Assembly (NCBI RefSeq): GCF_963576545.1
Contig: NC_083648.1
Span: 22,909,542 to 22,973,541 of the forward strand
Origin: Limanda limanda
Taxonomy: Eukaryota; Chordata; Actinopteri; Pleuronectiformes; Pleuronectidae
Direction: 5' to 3'
DNA length: 64,000 bases
The position numbers and the translations under genes were made by a program. The notes beneath the pieces are model-generated. The model had not been told where the DNA came from. It was given only the letters and a program-made list of their open reading frames with translations, and did no database searches. Of this stretch, positions 1 through 10,572 are shown in pieces. Positions within the stretch are counted from its first letter, which is position 1, and the number at the start of each line of letters is the position of its first letter.

Positions 1-783
1 ACTTGTTTTGCTGGGATTTTCCATCCTATATCGCTTTTCAAGATCATAGTACTAAATTTAATTAGAATACACATTAACACATTTTGTCATCTGGTCCGTC
101 TTACATTTTATTTCATGGATAAAATCTTCAGTTATTTAATGGAGTTTTCCGTTACCCTTCATCAGCTGCTTTGTCTTTTTATCTGTTGTGTACATTTTCA
201 ATAATTGGTGCTCTTACCCCCTCCAGTTATTTTTTAGCACCAACAATTAAACTCCTGTTGCTGCTAAACAGAAAAAGGCATCAACATTCTGTGGGCAGGA
301 GGGATTTTGCTGAATAGATGCATTCAGTCATACCTGTAAAATAACAAAAACCACAAGTACTGCATCAGTGTTTTCCTTTAAGGTTAAGTATTGAGAAAAA
401 GTTACATTTTCATAAAAAGTGCAGCGCATTGTTACTAAAATTCATGTTTACATGAAATGTAAAACCATAAAACGTGCCATGCAGGTCCTCAGAAGAAGAA
501 ACATAAAGGAAGCTTAAACCATCCTGGCGTGAAAGCAGTGCATTTTTTATGCCTTATCCCCCCCCCCTCTTCCCTCTCCTCCACCTTCTGACAATGATAA
601 GGAAAGACATTTAGTGGTAAGAAATACAACGATTATAAGTTGCGGCATTGATCTGTGTATTGACCTATATCATCCTGAGTCAATGACTCTGACATCCAAA
701 CTCCTCCCATTGATTTTTACCGATGCTGTTGAAAGCTGTGTAACCCCCCCCCTCTCTCCTTGTCACTATCACACACACATCAG
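1..783. other. Intergenic or intronic sequence, no gene seen
   Basis: AT-rich unique sequence without a coding frame of interest. It contains short homopolymer C tracts (about 560 and 745) and a polypyrimidine stretch immediately before 784 that could serve as a 3' splice site. I recognise no repeat family here. Confidence 0.5.
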
Positions 784-838
784 GGTATGAGCTTCAGTGC
801 GGGGATTCTGATTCAGAACAGACTCTTAGTAGAGAGGG
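784..838 (+). other. Exon-like island, 55 nt, unidentified
   Basis: The segment is preceded by a long pyrimidine tract (C/T-rich from about 743) ending in CATCAG and followed by a strong donor, GTAAGTAAG, at 839. Two of the three frames are open across it; one reads YELQCGDSDSEQTLSRE, another GMSFSAGILIQNRLLVER. Neither is a protein I recognise. It could be an internal exon of a gene whose other exons lie outside the window, an untranslated exon, or a coincidence of splice-like signals. No neighbouring exon with matching phase was found. Confidence 0.25.
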
Positions 839-926
839 GTAAGTAAGAGAGAGTACATACACATTACTTTATATTCATGCTGTTTTACCTCAGGCATGGA
901 AAGTGAAGAATTTCCCAACCAAGCAT

Positions 927-945
927 TTAAAAAAAAAAAAAAAAA
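927..945. repeat. Poly-A tract
   Basis: A run of about 18 A residues, interrupted at the end by TT. It is not accompanied by target-site duplications or a recognisable retroposon body, so it is probably a simple homopolymer. Confidence 0.8.
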
Positions 946-959
946 TTAAGTGAAACAGC

Positions 960-1250
960 ATGGCGTCACCTTGTCTCCCGCATCAGCAAGAAACTAGTTT
1001 TTTGCCAACGGAACACATTTCACGGCCAAACATCGTCTGTGCTCCCTTCGGATCGAGCGGGCTGCTTCAAAGTGAAGCAAATGAAGTCGAATGGCTGTGT
1101 GCGCTTATTAAAAACCTATCAGGCGGCTGCATCGGCCCAACACACTCCACCGAGAACATCTGGGAGGACGTGATAATGGCCTGGCTGGCCGCTCAGACAT
1201 GTCACAGCTGTCCCTGTGGAAAGTGTGTGTCACTGGGGGTGAGGAGGTGT
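960..1250. promoter_or_regulatory. Conserved-looking non-coding block (candidate CNE)
   Basis: A balanced-composition, low-repeat block that stands out from the AT-rich flanks. A 97-codon frame starting at ATG 960 crosses it on the plus strand, but it resembles no family I know, has no splice context and carries no recognisable domain. The block includes a run reading TTATTAAAAACC, similar to homeodomain/HOX-PBX-type AT cores. I infer a candidate enhancer-type conserved non-coding element; a small unrecognised protein is the alternative. Confidence 0.3.
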
Positions 1251-1253
1251 TGA

Positions 1254-2640
1254 GTGAGATTAGAGACGTGGCATCTCAGGAGAAATGTATAGTTCACACT
1301 ATGGGACTGATTTCATTGATTTTATGTTGTAGACACGCCAACAAGTGGCGGGAGAAAGACAAGACGTCCACAAAGAGTCAAACTTCTCATCAGCAAGGAC
1401 ACTGAAGATTCAACTTTGAAAACCTATAGAGCTTTTTAATCTCTTTAAGCATACTTGTTGTCACACTTCTCCCATCGAAGCTATTTAAAGCAGCTGCCGC
1501 AGAGCAACTCCAGCAGCGGATGGGGTAAGCTAACAGCTAGCTGCTCATTAGTGGTAAGGAAAATGAAAGTTTTGCAGCTTAAGATGCAAATATTTTATTC
1601 CCTTTCTGGCAACTGCGTCTTTTTACTCTTTTTTATTCAAATGGACTTTTGAGATTTAAAGCATTGCTTTATGCTTGTTCTTTTAATTAAATGCGTGGAT
1701 AGAAATACCATTTTCCTCATAGGGCTATTAAGTATAATACTTTTCGTTCGGATGAAGGAACTTAGAAGCTAGGCGTGTCTCCTCATCATCAGCTATAATA
1801 TTTACCTTGAAACTCTAAAAGGATTCATTTCGAGCCGGAAACTCTGACCCTTATAACGGAGAGCTGATCAGGATTCCCTGTACTGGGGAACACTGGGAGT
1901 CTAGACTTACAGTCTAGGCTCTGCTCTTTTGCGAACATGTTAGCCGAAACAACTTCATAGAGGTCACGTCATGGTTAGCTGAGGTTCAACCAGTTGTAAT
2001 TCTGCCAATGTTGTTTCCTTTCATCTGTCTCTCTGGAAAAGGTAAAACAGTTGTCTGAGGGTTACTATAAGGTCTCTTTGGGAGACGGGTTTTAAAAGTT
2101 GTTCTGGCACATACATAACCCTGAGGTACAGCGTCTTATCACATGGCGGCAGGAGAGTTGGCCGAGGATGATGAGGGTTTGGTGTTAAAAGGCGGCCAAA
2201 AAAATATATAGACGTTTAAAAGGTCCACAGGCACAGAGACAGGGTTAATGTGTCATAGGGCGATAGAGAGATCTTCTGCCCCTAGTTGCCAAATAATCTT
2301 TTAAGACAACAAGAATATCAAAGGCTTCGTCACCCGTGGCACATCAGCATCTCCTCTAATTGTCTGGAGATGGTGATCCAAGAAATGGCTATTAATTGTT
2401 AACGAGATCAATCTTTCTTTAGTAAAATAATAATATTACGAGGCCACACTTCAGTTCTAATAAAGTTTGAACTTTTCAATAAAAATGGTTTGATTAGTGC
2501 ATAAAATCTAACTATTCAATTTGTAAAGTCAGAATTCATTGATCACAGTGATAATAAATAAAAACAGGCAATAGTTTGTTTTGTATTCATCATAATTGCT
2601 GTTGGGGAAAAAAAGGGAAATCAGCAAGGGTTCATGAGCC
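1254..2640. other. No gene seen
   Basis: Mixed unique sequence. At 1583 there is a canonical octamer ATGCAAAT. Around 1502-1532 a short exon-like string precedes GTAAGC, but its upstream acceptor is weak. Nothing here supports a gene. Confidence 0.5.
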
Positions 2641-2980
2641 TCTCTCTTGTTGTTAGAGGGAAATGTGACACTTTACCAACTGAATGTCTTCCCAGTGAAA
2701 GGAAGAAAATTATTTTCAAATAAGTGTGCCTCTAATAATGCTAATTTATTCGATGAAGGGGCTTTATTTGGCTTGGTTTTAACAAAGTTAAAACTCCCGG
2801 ATTTGTCTGGCTCAGTTTGCATGCCTGATTACATATTTAATTCATGAGGAGACATCCCAAAATGTGGGCAACCCACCCCCCGCCCCCCTCCATGCTGCGT
2901 TTTGGCTGACTAACCCAACGCACGGCTTTGAACCTACTCATGCATGTGGTTTTGTGAAAGCGCTCATGCAAATCTGACTT
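2640..2980. promoter_or_regulatory. Conserved-looking non-coding block (candidate CNE)
   Basis: A dense series of TAAT and AT-rich homeodomain-type cores (around 2735-2760 and 2825-2845) and a canonical octamer ATGCAAAT at 2966-2973. No frame is convincing; the 66-codon one over part of the block has no family resemblance. The texture (complex, non-repetitive, moderately AT-rich) is that of vertebrate developmental CNEs, which is an inference from appearance only. Confidence 0.3.
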
Positions 2981-3068
2981 CACATCTGACAATACCAAAG
3001 GCGAACACATGTATTTTCATTCCTTGGGACAAATATTATGAAGTGAAATGCTTGAGAGGCTGGCATTT

Positions 3069-3071
<3 letters not shown>

Positions 3072-3139
<68 letters not shown>
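3072..3139. repeat. (GT)34 microsatellite
   Basis: Sixty-eight bases of uninterrupted GT dinucleotide. It makes a spurious poly-(Cys-Val) stretch in one plus-strand frame. A perfect tract this long is expected to be highly polymorphic in length. Confidence 0.98.
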
Positions 3140-3144
<5 letters not shown>

Positions 3145-3915
3145 GCATCTTTGAAGGGTGAGGGAAGTAAGAGGGTTTTTGATCGCAATCAATATTTATA
3201 AATAATAAATCAGTTAGGGGAAGAATTACAGGCCGATACTTGAGATGCTATGAGTTCAAAATGAGAGCAGCTTCAGAACAAGAGAGCAGAGCAGAATTTA
3301 AGGCAAAATGTCGAATATTAACACAGCATGTCTTACCTCAAGTGTATGCTCACTCTAGTATAGAATACATGCGATATACAAAGCAATATGGCAGATAAGC
3401 AGCATAAAGCTTTGTGTCACAAGTGGAAGTACTTCAAATGAATGTGTGTTCATGTCCACTGAACTGACTCTAGCTAGACGTCGGAGGTTGATACAATTCT
3501 TGAAATGTTCAGTTAAGTTTCTGAACCAGTGGAGAGAACAAGGTGACAACGTGCACACTGTGCCCGGTGATTGGTGGCGCAGGTTGTGGTTGTGTTTTTG
3601 TTTCCATTACTTTGGATATTTCAGGTCGACCATTGTTCTCCCGCTGTCCAGACGTTGATAGATTTGTTTATGCTTTCAGTGTAAGTTATCACCACTTTCT
3701 CCAGCTGCGATAAGCTTCTGAAAGATTGTTTTTTAAATAAAAGAACTGTGCATTTTTCTCCGCAAGTTCCAGGATGAGAGCCAGATGATTAACAACCACT
3801 GAAACCAAACCTGCGCCCTTGAACAGATCAAATAAAGAAGCTCAAACGTTTTTCCCAGCTCCTGCTTCTCCAGTGACAAACTCTGCAGCATTAATCTAGT
3901 CTCTCTCAAAGTTAT

Positions 3916-4168
3916 TCCTCCATCTATTATCTGTACCGCTTATCCAGCACAGGCTGCCAGCACATGGCAGGGCTGACACGTAGAGACAAACAACCCTTCA
4001 CACTCATAACCACACTTACGGATAATTTGGAGTTGCCCATCAAACTACGCTGCACGTCTTTGCATCCAAAGATAGAGGAAGCCGGAGTACCCGGAGAAAA
4101 CCCCACACAGACGCAGGGGAGAACAAGCAAACTCCACAAAGGAAGGCCTTCGCCGAACCAGGATTCTA
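3916..4168 (+). repeat. Teleost interspersed repeat, 'TACCGCTTATCC' family, degenerate copy
   Basis: The segment runs from CTGTACCGCTTATCC (about 3931) through a part reading like 'cacactcataaccacacttacggataatttggagt' in the family (3997 onward), then GGAGAAAACCCCACACAGACGC at about 4094 and AGAACAAGCAAACTCCACA at about 4121, ending with an AAGGCC...GAACCAGGATTC tail. From general knowledge this order of blocks is the hallmark of a very abundant fish repeat. The copy is full length for that core but diverged. I have not assigned a class with certainty. Confidence 0.75.
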
Positions 4169-4589
4169 AAAAATGTCCTTCTTTTATTCTGATAACAACT
4201 GCACCGACCCTCTGAAAATGGATTTATCTGAGCAAATAGGCAAATGATTCACTCATGAACACATTTACAGGCTGAAGAATAAATGGAAAACGGAAATTGA
4301 AAATACAATATATTCATTTTTTGCAGCCCTAGATTAAATATGTTCTACTCAAAACTACTGTAAGTGATTTATATATATTTTTTTACACAGGAAATCATGT
4401 TTTCTACCAGAGAAAGCTCCTTTGATTTGACTCTGCATGTGTACTGGTCCAAACCCTGAGTCCTAAAAGTCTCCTCAAGCAGCAAGACACTGAACTGCTC
4501 CCAACGTTTGTGCACGAAAATATATAAACTGCTTCGTACGGAAGAATTTAAAGCATTATTTTGTCATTTATTTAGTCAATGATAAGATT

Positions 4590-4725
4590 AAAATAATCCC
4601 TCATTGATCCGCACGAGGGAAATTGGGTATTACAGCAGTCCAGAATAAATACAGATATATATATATATATACACAATATAGAATTAATGTAGAATAGACT
4701 AAAATGGAACTGCATAGGAACAATA
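4590..4725 (+). repeat. Teleost repeat fragment ('TTGATCC...GAGGGAAATTG' family)
   Basis: The order ATTGATCCGCACGAGGGAAATTGGG, TTACAGCAG, AATAAATACAGATATATATATATATATACACAATATAGAATTAA matches a frequently seen fish repeat in which a 'GATCCCCGAGGGGAAATT' block is followed by an ACAGCAG and an AT-dinucleotide tail. It includes an (AT)8-type stretch at about 4654-4670. Only the terminal part of the family is present. Confidence 0.55.
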
Positions 4726-5416
4726 ACACATACAACTCAATGACAGAAAAAATGACTGCAGTGCACAAATTAAGGCATACACTAATAATGTGCTTGAGCT
4801 AGTTTTGTAAATTAAGTGGCATCGTGAGGATGATGATGATCAAAGTATATTTTTAGGTGTATTATTTAATCTTATTTAATTATTGTCGGACAAATTCAGG
4901 TTACTCAAATTGTGTTACTACTGTTTGAATGTAGCTCAACATAACGCCTGTGCTCTGTACTTGAGGTCAATCCAAGTTTGACGCGTCACTTTCAGCCCGG
5001 TGTCTCCCACTGATCCTGCAGTCATCCGTGATGTGCCAGCTCCTCTGAACAGCTCTAACAGGATTGGACCTCTGTCTCCACGGTGACGCACTAAGCCCGT
5101 CAAGGTCACTAACGGCGTCACATAAAAGAAGACATCAATTCTTAATGAAGTCATACATCACGTTTAGCATATGGTTCAATTAAAGGCTTCATAGAGATTA
5201 TTGAGATTATATTATCCCAGCGCATCCATTAGCTAAGCTCCAATAGTCGCCCATCTGATTTAAAGCTGTGAGGGGATTTGCTGCTGTTGACTGGGACGGA
5301 TCCAAGCAGTGGAGGGAGATGGAGTGGCTGCTGGTGCAGGAGATGGAGCGTACATGTTCCGGTGTGCGTTTAATTGCGTGGATGTTTGGATTTTTATGTA
5401 AATGAATTTGTAGGGG

Positions 5417-5436
5417 TACACATGTTAACATGTGTA
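5417..5436. repeat. 20 bp perfect palindrome
   Basis: The sequence TACACATGTTAACATGTGTA is its own reverse complement, with a central GTTAAC. It is isolated in unique sequence. It may be chance in AT-rich DNA or a dimeric-protein site. Confidence 0.9.
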
Positions 5437-7202
5437 GGGACATTAAGCTCATAGTGTTTATGAAAACTATATCTGTGGCTTCATGTGGCACTCACACTAG
5501 CCACGGTTCAAAAACTTTGTTGATCCTACTGGTTTATCTGCAATGAGGATTCTATAGTCAATGTTTTTCATAATATGAAACAGAATTTGCTTAATTTTTG
5601 CAAGTTTTTGGCTTTTTTATAAGATTGATTCAGTGAACTACTGTTTTTTTTATATACATTACATGTCGACTATTTCAGACCCAAGTTCACAACTTTTCAC
5701 AATGAAAGTGCTTCAATTGTGATCGATATGAAGGCTAGCAGCAGCAGTGTTGCTGTTTTACTTTGAAGACTAATTGCTAAGGAGGAAGTAATTATTTGAA
5801 TGTTGGGATCAGCTCCTGTGACTAACATGGTGAAAAAAAATCGAAATAATTAAAATGATCTGCCGGTGCTTTTGACCCTCTGACCGACGACTGCTGAAGT
5901 TTTTCGTACAAAGCGGGAGAAATGTTCCACTTGGCTACAGAGCACTGGTCGCCTGTTCATTTCATTTGTATTAATATCCTATAAAATATCCTGAATCTAA
6001 ATTTCACCAAACTCAGCACTTCACTTTTTCAGGGAATTTCCAATACACATGTGTGAAGTGTGAAGCTGGTAAGATGAGCAGTTCATGAACTTTGTGTTCC
6101 ACATAGACAGACAGGTGGAATAAGAAGGTACAGTAGATATGTGGGAGCCAGTGGCTCAGCTTTCTTCAGAGAGACACGCTGTGCTTCTCTATTATTGTGT
6201 CTTTATAATGGAAGGTGTTTTTCACTGCTGGCCTGATGTGGGCTTTTCTATTCAGTTTATGAGCCATGATAGATTTTCTATTTTTTATGTTGTTTGTTTT
6301 CATCCCCACAGAATAAGTTTGTCTTGATGGTATTTCTTGGAAAAAGTTTTCACCAATGCCACGTACTTTATCATTTAGATACAGAGATGAATTGCGTCAC
6401 ATGTCCCTCCGTGTACCTTTATTTTCAATTGCACACACCTCACCATCAAACAAACTCACAATAACCCAAAACAATAACAACATAAAAACCGAGAGGCTGC
6501 CCATCATGTGTGTATTGTCTGATTTCACTCGGAAATATCTCTGTCGGATAGAGGACTTCTGAAAGGAGTCTTTAAAACTCCCCTGAGACTTATTGCCAGA
6601 GGTTTGACTAAGACACTAAGCACCATCTGCCTGGACCTGTGGGCCCTGTTTCAGTCCAACATCTCTAAATTTTACACCTTTTTGCCGATAAAGAAAAATA
6701 TCTGAAGACAACGACTGGAACCTGATAATTATTGTGCACATTTTAGATGTGACCCTTTTGCGTGAAACAGAACCAAGTAGTAATTCTTCTCAGGAATTAT
6801 TTATTAATGGTCGTTAGGATACCATCGGCTAAAGGTTAAGAATCCAAGCGGCAGTTCACCTTCTGACCTTCGCCTCAAACTCTTTTCCAACACGTCAGTC
6901 ATGATTTCCTGTAGAGTAATTCTTATCTTCACTTTTTTAATTAGAAAACCAGGCGGGACTGTCTCAGCCCTCTCAGGGGAGAAGTGAGGCGACAGAGGAC
7001 ATTAAATGAGCAGAGGGCTGAGCCTGGGCCCGCTGCTCCCTCTGTTGGATCTTAAGACCCTCTGCCATAGTTGACACTTTAAAGGACTCACTTAACAATC
7101 GACAATTCCCTGAAAATGCTGTAAAACGACAGCTAATCTTGGGGGCATGGATGTGGTGGGAAGTGGAAATCTGTTTCCCTGGGTCTCTCCCACTTTCGAG
7201 CT

Positions 7203-7224
7203 CACACACACACACACACACACA
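7203..7224. repeat. (CA)11 microsatellite
   Basis: Twenty-two bases of perfect CA dinucleotide followed by TACACATATG. Gives rise to a false Cys-Val tract in the minus-strand frame. Confidence 0.95.
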
Positions 7225-7329
7225 TACACATATGTACATTAATCACGTCTGACTCCACTCACCAAGTCCTGCTCTATCCCGGGGTCATCTCAAAATCACC
7301 ATTTAATGTTTAACGGCAAAGCGGGCTCT

Positions 7330-8140
7330 GAGATCAGCGGCAGATAAAGTGGAATTTCTTGATTGCTTTGGTCAAAGAGGCTCCGCTGTCTGAGAAAATG
7401 ATTTATAGGACACGGGGAAGTCGGCGGAGATCAAACGAGACATACGAACCACTGATTCACACCACAGGCTCCGACTGGGCCGGGACGTGTCCAGTCACTC
7501 GCACCAGCGGTGCCACTATACCACCACTGTTCCTTCCTTTTAATTGGCCACTGGGAGAGAGAGATAAAGAGAGAGAGAGGGGGGATGATGTGGGAAGGGG
7601 GAGGCACAGGTTACCTGAGAGCTGCAGACTGGAGCCCATTACTCAGGTTGCAGAAAGAGAGGGTCACTCATGGGGAAGAGATGGAGCAGGGTCAGTCTGG
7701 GTGGTGGGTCGCTGATTACACTGCGGAGAGAGAGTTCCCATCGAAGTGAACGGAGATTACTTTGCGGCCCCGGCTCCTCATTCAGAAAGAGTGCGATGGG
7801 ATTGGAGTGGAGGAACTGGAGAAGCTGCGTTGCAGAAGGGCAAGATAATTAAATGCCTGAAAAATGGTGAGGTATTGATATTTTACAAGAGAGAAGATTT
7901 TCTCCCAAGATTGAGAGCAATATCACATTAAACCCTGTTGCCGGCCCAGAAAGAGAAAATAAAGCCAGTGAATCAACCCTCTCCCCCTCCTGTTTTTTTC
8001 ATTTTTAATAACTTCCAGCCTGAAGTGCAGCGCTGGAGAATTACAGCTCGTGAGACAATTGGAAAAACCCCAGCATGCGAATGCCCGGTTATTGGAAGGA
8101 ATGTGCATCATTCATGAGGCGGTGACCAGTTATTGCTACA
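7330..8140. promoter_or_regulatory. Cluster of conserved-looking non-coding sequence
   Basis: About 800 bp of complex, GC-balanced sequence containing a purine-rich GAGA tract (about 7555-7585) and, from 7780 to 8120, an unusually well-structured unique part (ATAATTAAATGCC, TTTTAATAACTTCCAG, AATTACAGC, TGAGACAATTGG). Several overlapping short frames exist on both strands, which argues against any one of them being coding. I infer one or more candidate enhancers. ACAATTGG/ACAATTG cores would suit SOX-type factors, but that is speculative. Confidence 0.3.
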
Positions 8141-10440
8141 AAGAGGAATGAGGCTGTAAAAAAAGAAAAAGCTCCCAGTTTGAGCAAGTTGTCATAATAA
8201 TGCAAAACTTAAAATCAATGAGGGTACATTACACATTTATCGTTAAAGAAATCTACATAGAACATGCATCTGTTGGCATGATTTATGGCAAGAGGGTATT
8301 TCAGAGGCAAACAACTTTGCATCTGCACTTTTCCTGTACAAATAGCAGTTATTTTTACTGATGCATGCAGCCGGGGATGCAGGGCTCCAGCTTCACATGA
8401 TGTGTTCTATCTTCATAAGCAATATACACAAGTTAAGTTACAAACTGCATCCCATTTACACGTTTCCTATATTTCCTGCATTATATTTACACACTGCAGT
8501 TGTCATCATTGTAAAACAAGTCATTTTATTTGTGGGTTAGGTTTCCTGCAGTGTTCATTGTTCAGAGCTTGCCTCCATTTCAAAACAGACACACCCTGAG
8601 ATTAACTCTGATAAGAAACCTGAAAACTGCAGCTCATCTAAGATCCAGAGGCCTGACGACTAAAAACCCTCCATCCAGTTAAAGGTTAGAGTCATAAGTT
8701 TGTAAAGTTATAAAAGAGATGATGGCTTGGAACAGTAATAAAGAAGTGGGCTGGAAATGTTTTAATGTCCGGCCATCTGGACGAAAGCCAGCTCTCATGC
8801 AAAACCCAGAAACAAGGTAAACAGAGCTGTAACATAGTCCATCAATTCCCGGCTAAATATGTGGATAGTTTTCAATTTATGTATCAGGACGATGCAGCTG
8901 TTAACAGTTTGGAGAAGCACTAAAGGGGGGGGGGGATACAAAGTGGTGTCCAAACATCAGAGACCGCTTTCTCTATTCAAGTGAATGCTCTGATTTGCAT
9001 TGGCAGCTGTGAGACCTTGTTTACACAGATGTGTGCCTTCCCAAATCACGTCTAATCAATTGAATTTACCAGATGCTCTGCAGGCAAAGTGGAGGAATAT
9101 CGCAGATTTGATCAATACAAATAGGAGGCGCAGGAGTGGAGTCTGAATACTAAAGTCAGTGTGATATTTTGGTTTTCTTTTTTTGATAAATTTGAAAGAA
9201 AGTTCTTTAATTAAGTTTTTTGACTTTTCATTTTGAGGTATTGATTGTAGACTCCACTCAATTTAAGAGCGAGGTCGATCAGTTTGAGAGCAGGGCTTTA
9301 TGTGCATTCAGATTTTGTAATGCAGAAAAAAAGTCTGTGAAAGATGGGAGAAAATTAAATGCTAGTTAAAATTGAGCAGAAAGAAAATCATTTATAATTT
9401 AGTTTTGCATCATTATCAATGTGGCTTTTTGTCTCATTACAGAGTGTAAAATAATGAAAACCCATCTCGCATTAGCAGCGCAAAGTGGTGTAGGATATTT
9501 ACTGCAGCAAAACCACACCACCCCATAATATTAACTCTACCGTGTGTACTGAAACTAATGCACCAACACATTTTGTTTGCATATTCTCTCCATGCCGGAT
9601 TTTTATGCAGTGCACTGACTCAGAGGGAGCGAAAAGACAGCAGAGAAATGGGAGAAAAATGGAGATTTATGGCTTATGCTTAATTAAAATCTCTGGAAGC
9701 TAATGGTGGGAAAATTGAAATGTTCCTTATAGATTAAATTCCCCTTCTACTGCGAGGTTTCATAGTACAGTGAAGCAGACTGTGACCATCTCGTGATCTC
9801 TGTGTATAATAGAGTTTCCTACATGTAATTGGAAAGTGGGAGCCGTCCAAAACTTTTCACCCGCCGATGCATAGACTCCGAACAGCTTGGGAAGAGGCTG
9901 ACTGATCCATTTCTGATGCAGTCTTCAGTTTTTTAGTTTATTTCTGTACACATTAACCCAAGTAAAATTAAACCCTGAATTTGAGAAGTCGTTGGCCCCC
10001 TTCCAAAGAGCTGGCCACCCAAACTGACACAGGTAATGAGATGTGGTCAGAAAGAGTTTTTGCTGCACCACACAGTTCAAACTTTCTTTCCCAACATGCT
10101 TTTCTGCTCCAATGATTATGGCACCACATATTATAAACAGACACACAGACCGGAGACCCCACGCTGGAGAATGGAACCCTCCTGGGACCAAATTATTCTC
10201 AATATTGTATGGACCCTGTCTGACCTACGTCCCAGGTTTGGTCACGGCTATAAGGCACCATTCATTGGAGCCAGGCCAGCCACTTGGGCCTCCCAGGAGA
10301 AATCAGCATCACTAACATATTTTTCTTTGCTAGTGATATTTTTTTCTTCTGTTCAGCCATGTTGTACATTAGTCTCAATATATTTATTGTAGAATGCTGA
10401 TGACCTTTTACCCCTTTGCAATAAAAAGCAACCTGTCTTC
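8140..10440. other. No gene seen; some conserved-looking islands
   Basis: Unique sequence with an 8-10 base G run near 8925. A canonical octamer in reverse orientation (ATTTGCAT) lies at 8993-9000 in a conserved-looking island (8980-9120). Another island at 9590-9730 has TTAATTAAAA and AGATTAAATTC cores. Segment 10030-10320 carries overlapping open frames on both strands, without family resemblance, so I treat it as non-coding. Confidence 0.4.
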
Positions 10441-10447
10441 GGCATCA

Positions 10448-10572
10448 CAACGGCAAACTCCGCTTCCGATAGAAAATCTGTACAGAGGGTCATCAACACA
10501 GCACGATATTATCTGCTGCCCTCTCTGAGCAGCCTCTTTGGCCTCTCCAGCCAAAAACATTGTGAAGGACTA
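10448..10572 (+). repeat. Relic of a LINE reverse-transcriptase C-terminus
   Basis: The stretch GTACAGAGGGTCATCAACACAGCACG... followed by CTGCTGCCCTCTCTGAGCAGCCTC and AACATTGTGAAGGAC resembles the downstream end of fish LINE ORF2 genes, where a 'RVINTAR..LGCPLPSLEDL' type peptide occurs. Here one frame reads VQRVINTARYYLLPSLSSLF. It is a short, broken fragment without the catalytic reverse-transcriptase core. Clade (L2, CR1 or Rex-like) cannot be told. Confidence 0.5.

Larger units (their letters stand above)
4170..7200. other. No gene seen; one repeat fragment and one palindrome
   Basis: Mostly unique AT-rich sequence. A repeat fragment lies at 4590-4725 and a 20 bp palindrome at 5417-5436, both listed separately. 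At about 6270-6300 there is a good 3' splice-site-like pyrimidine tract ending CCCCACAG, but no exon follows that I can support. Segment 4960-5160 is GC-richer and unique, but no frame in it is recognisable. Confidence 0.5.

Noticed and set aside
2944..3201. 85-codon ORF
   Set aside because: Produced by the (GT)34 microsatellite (poly Cys-Val).
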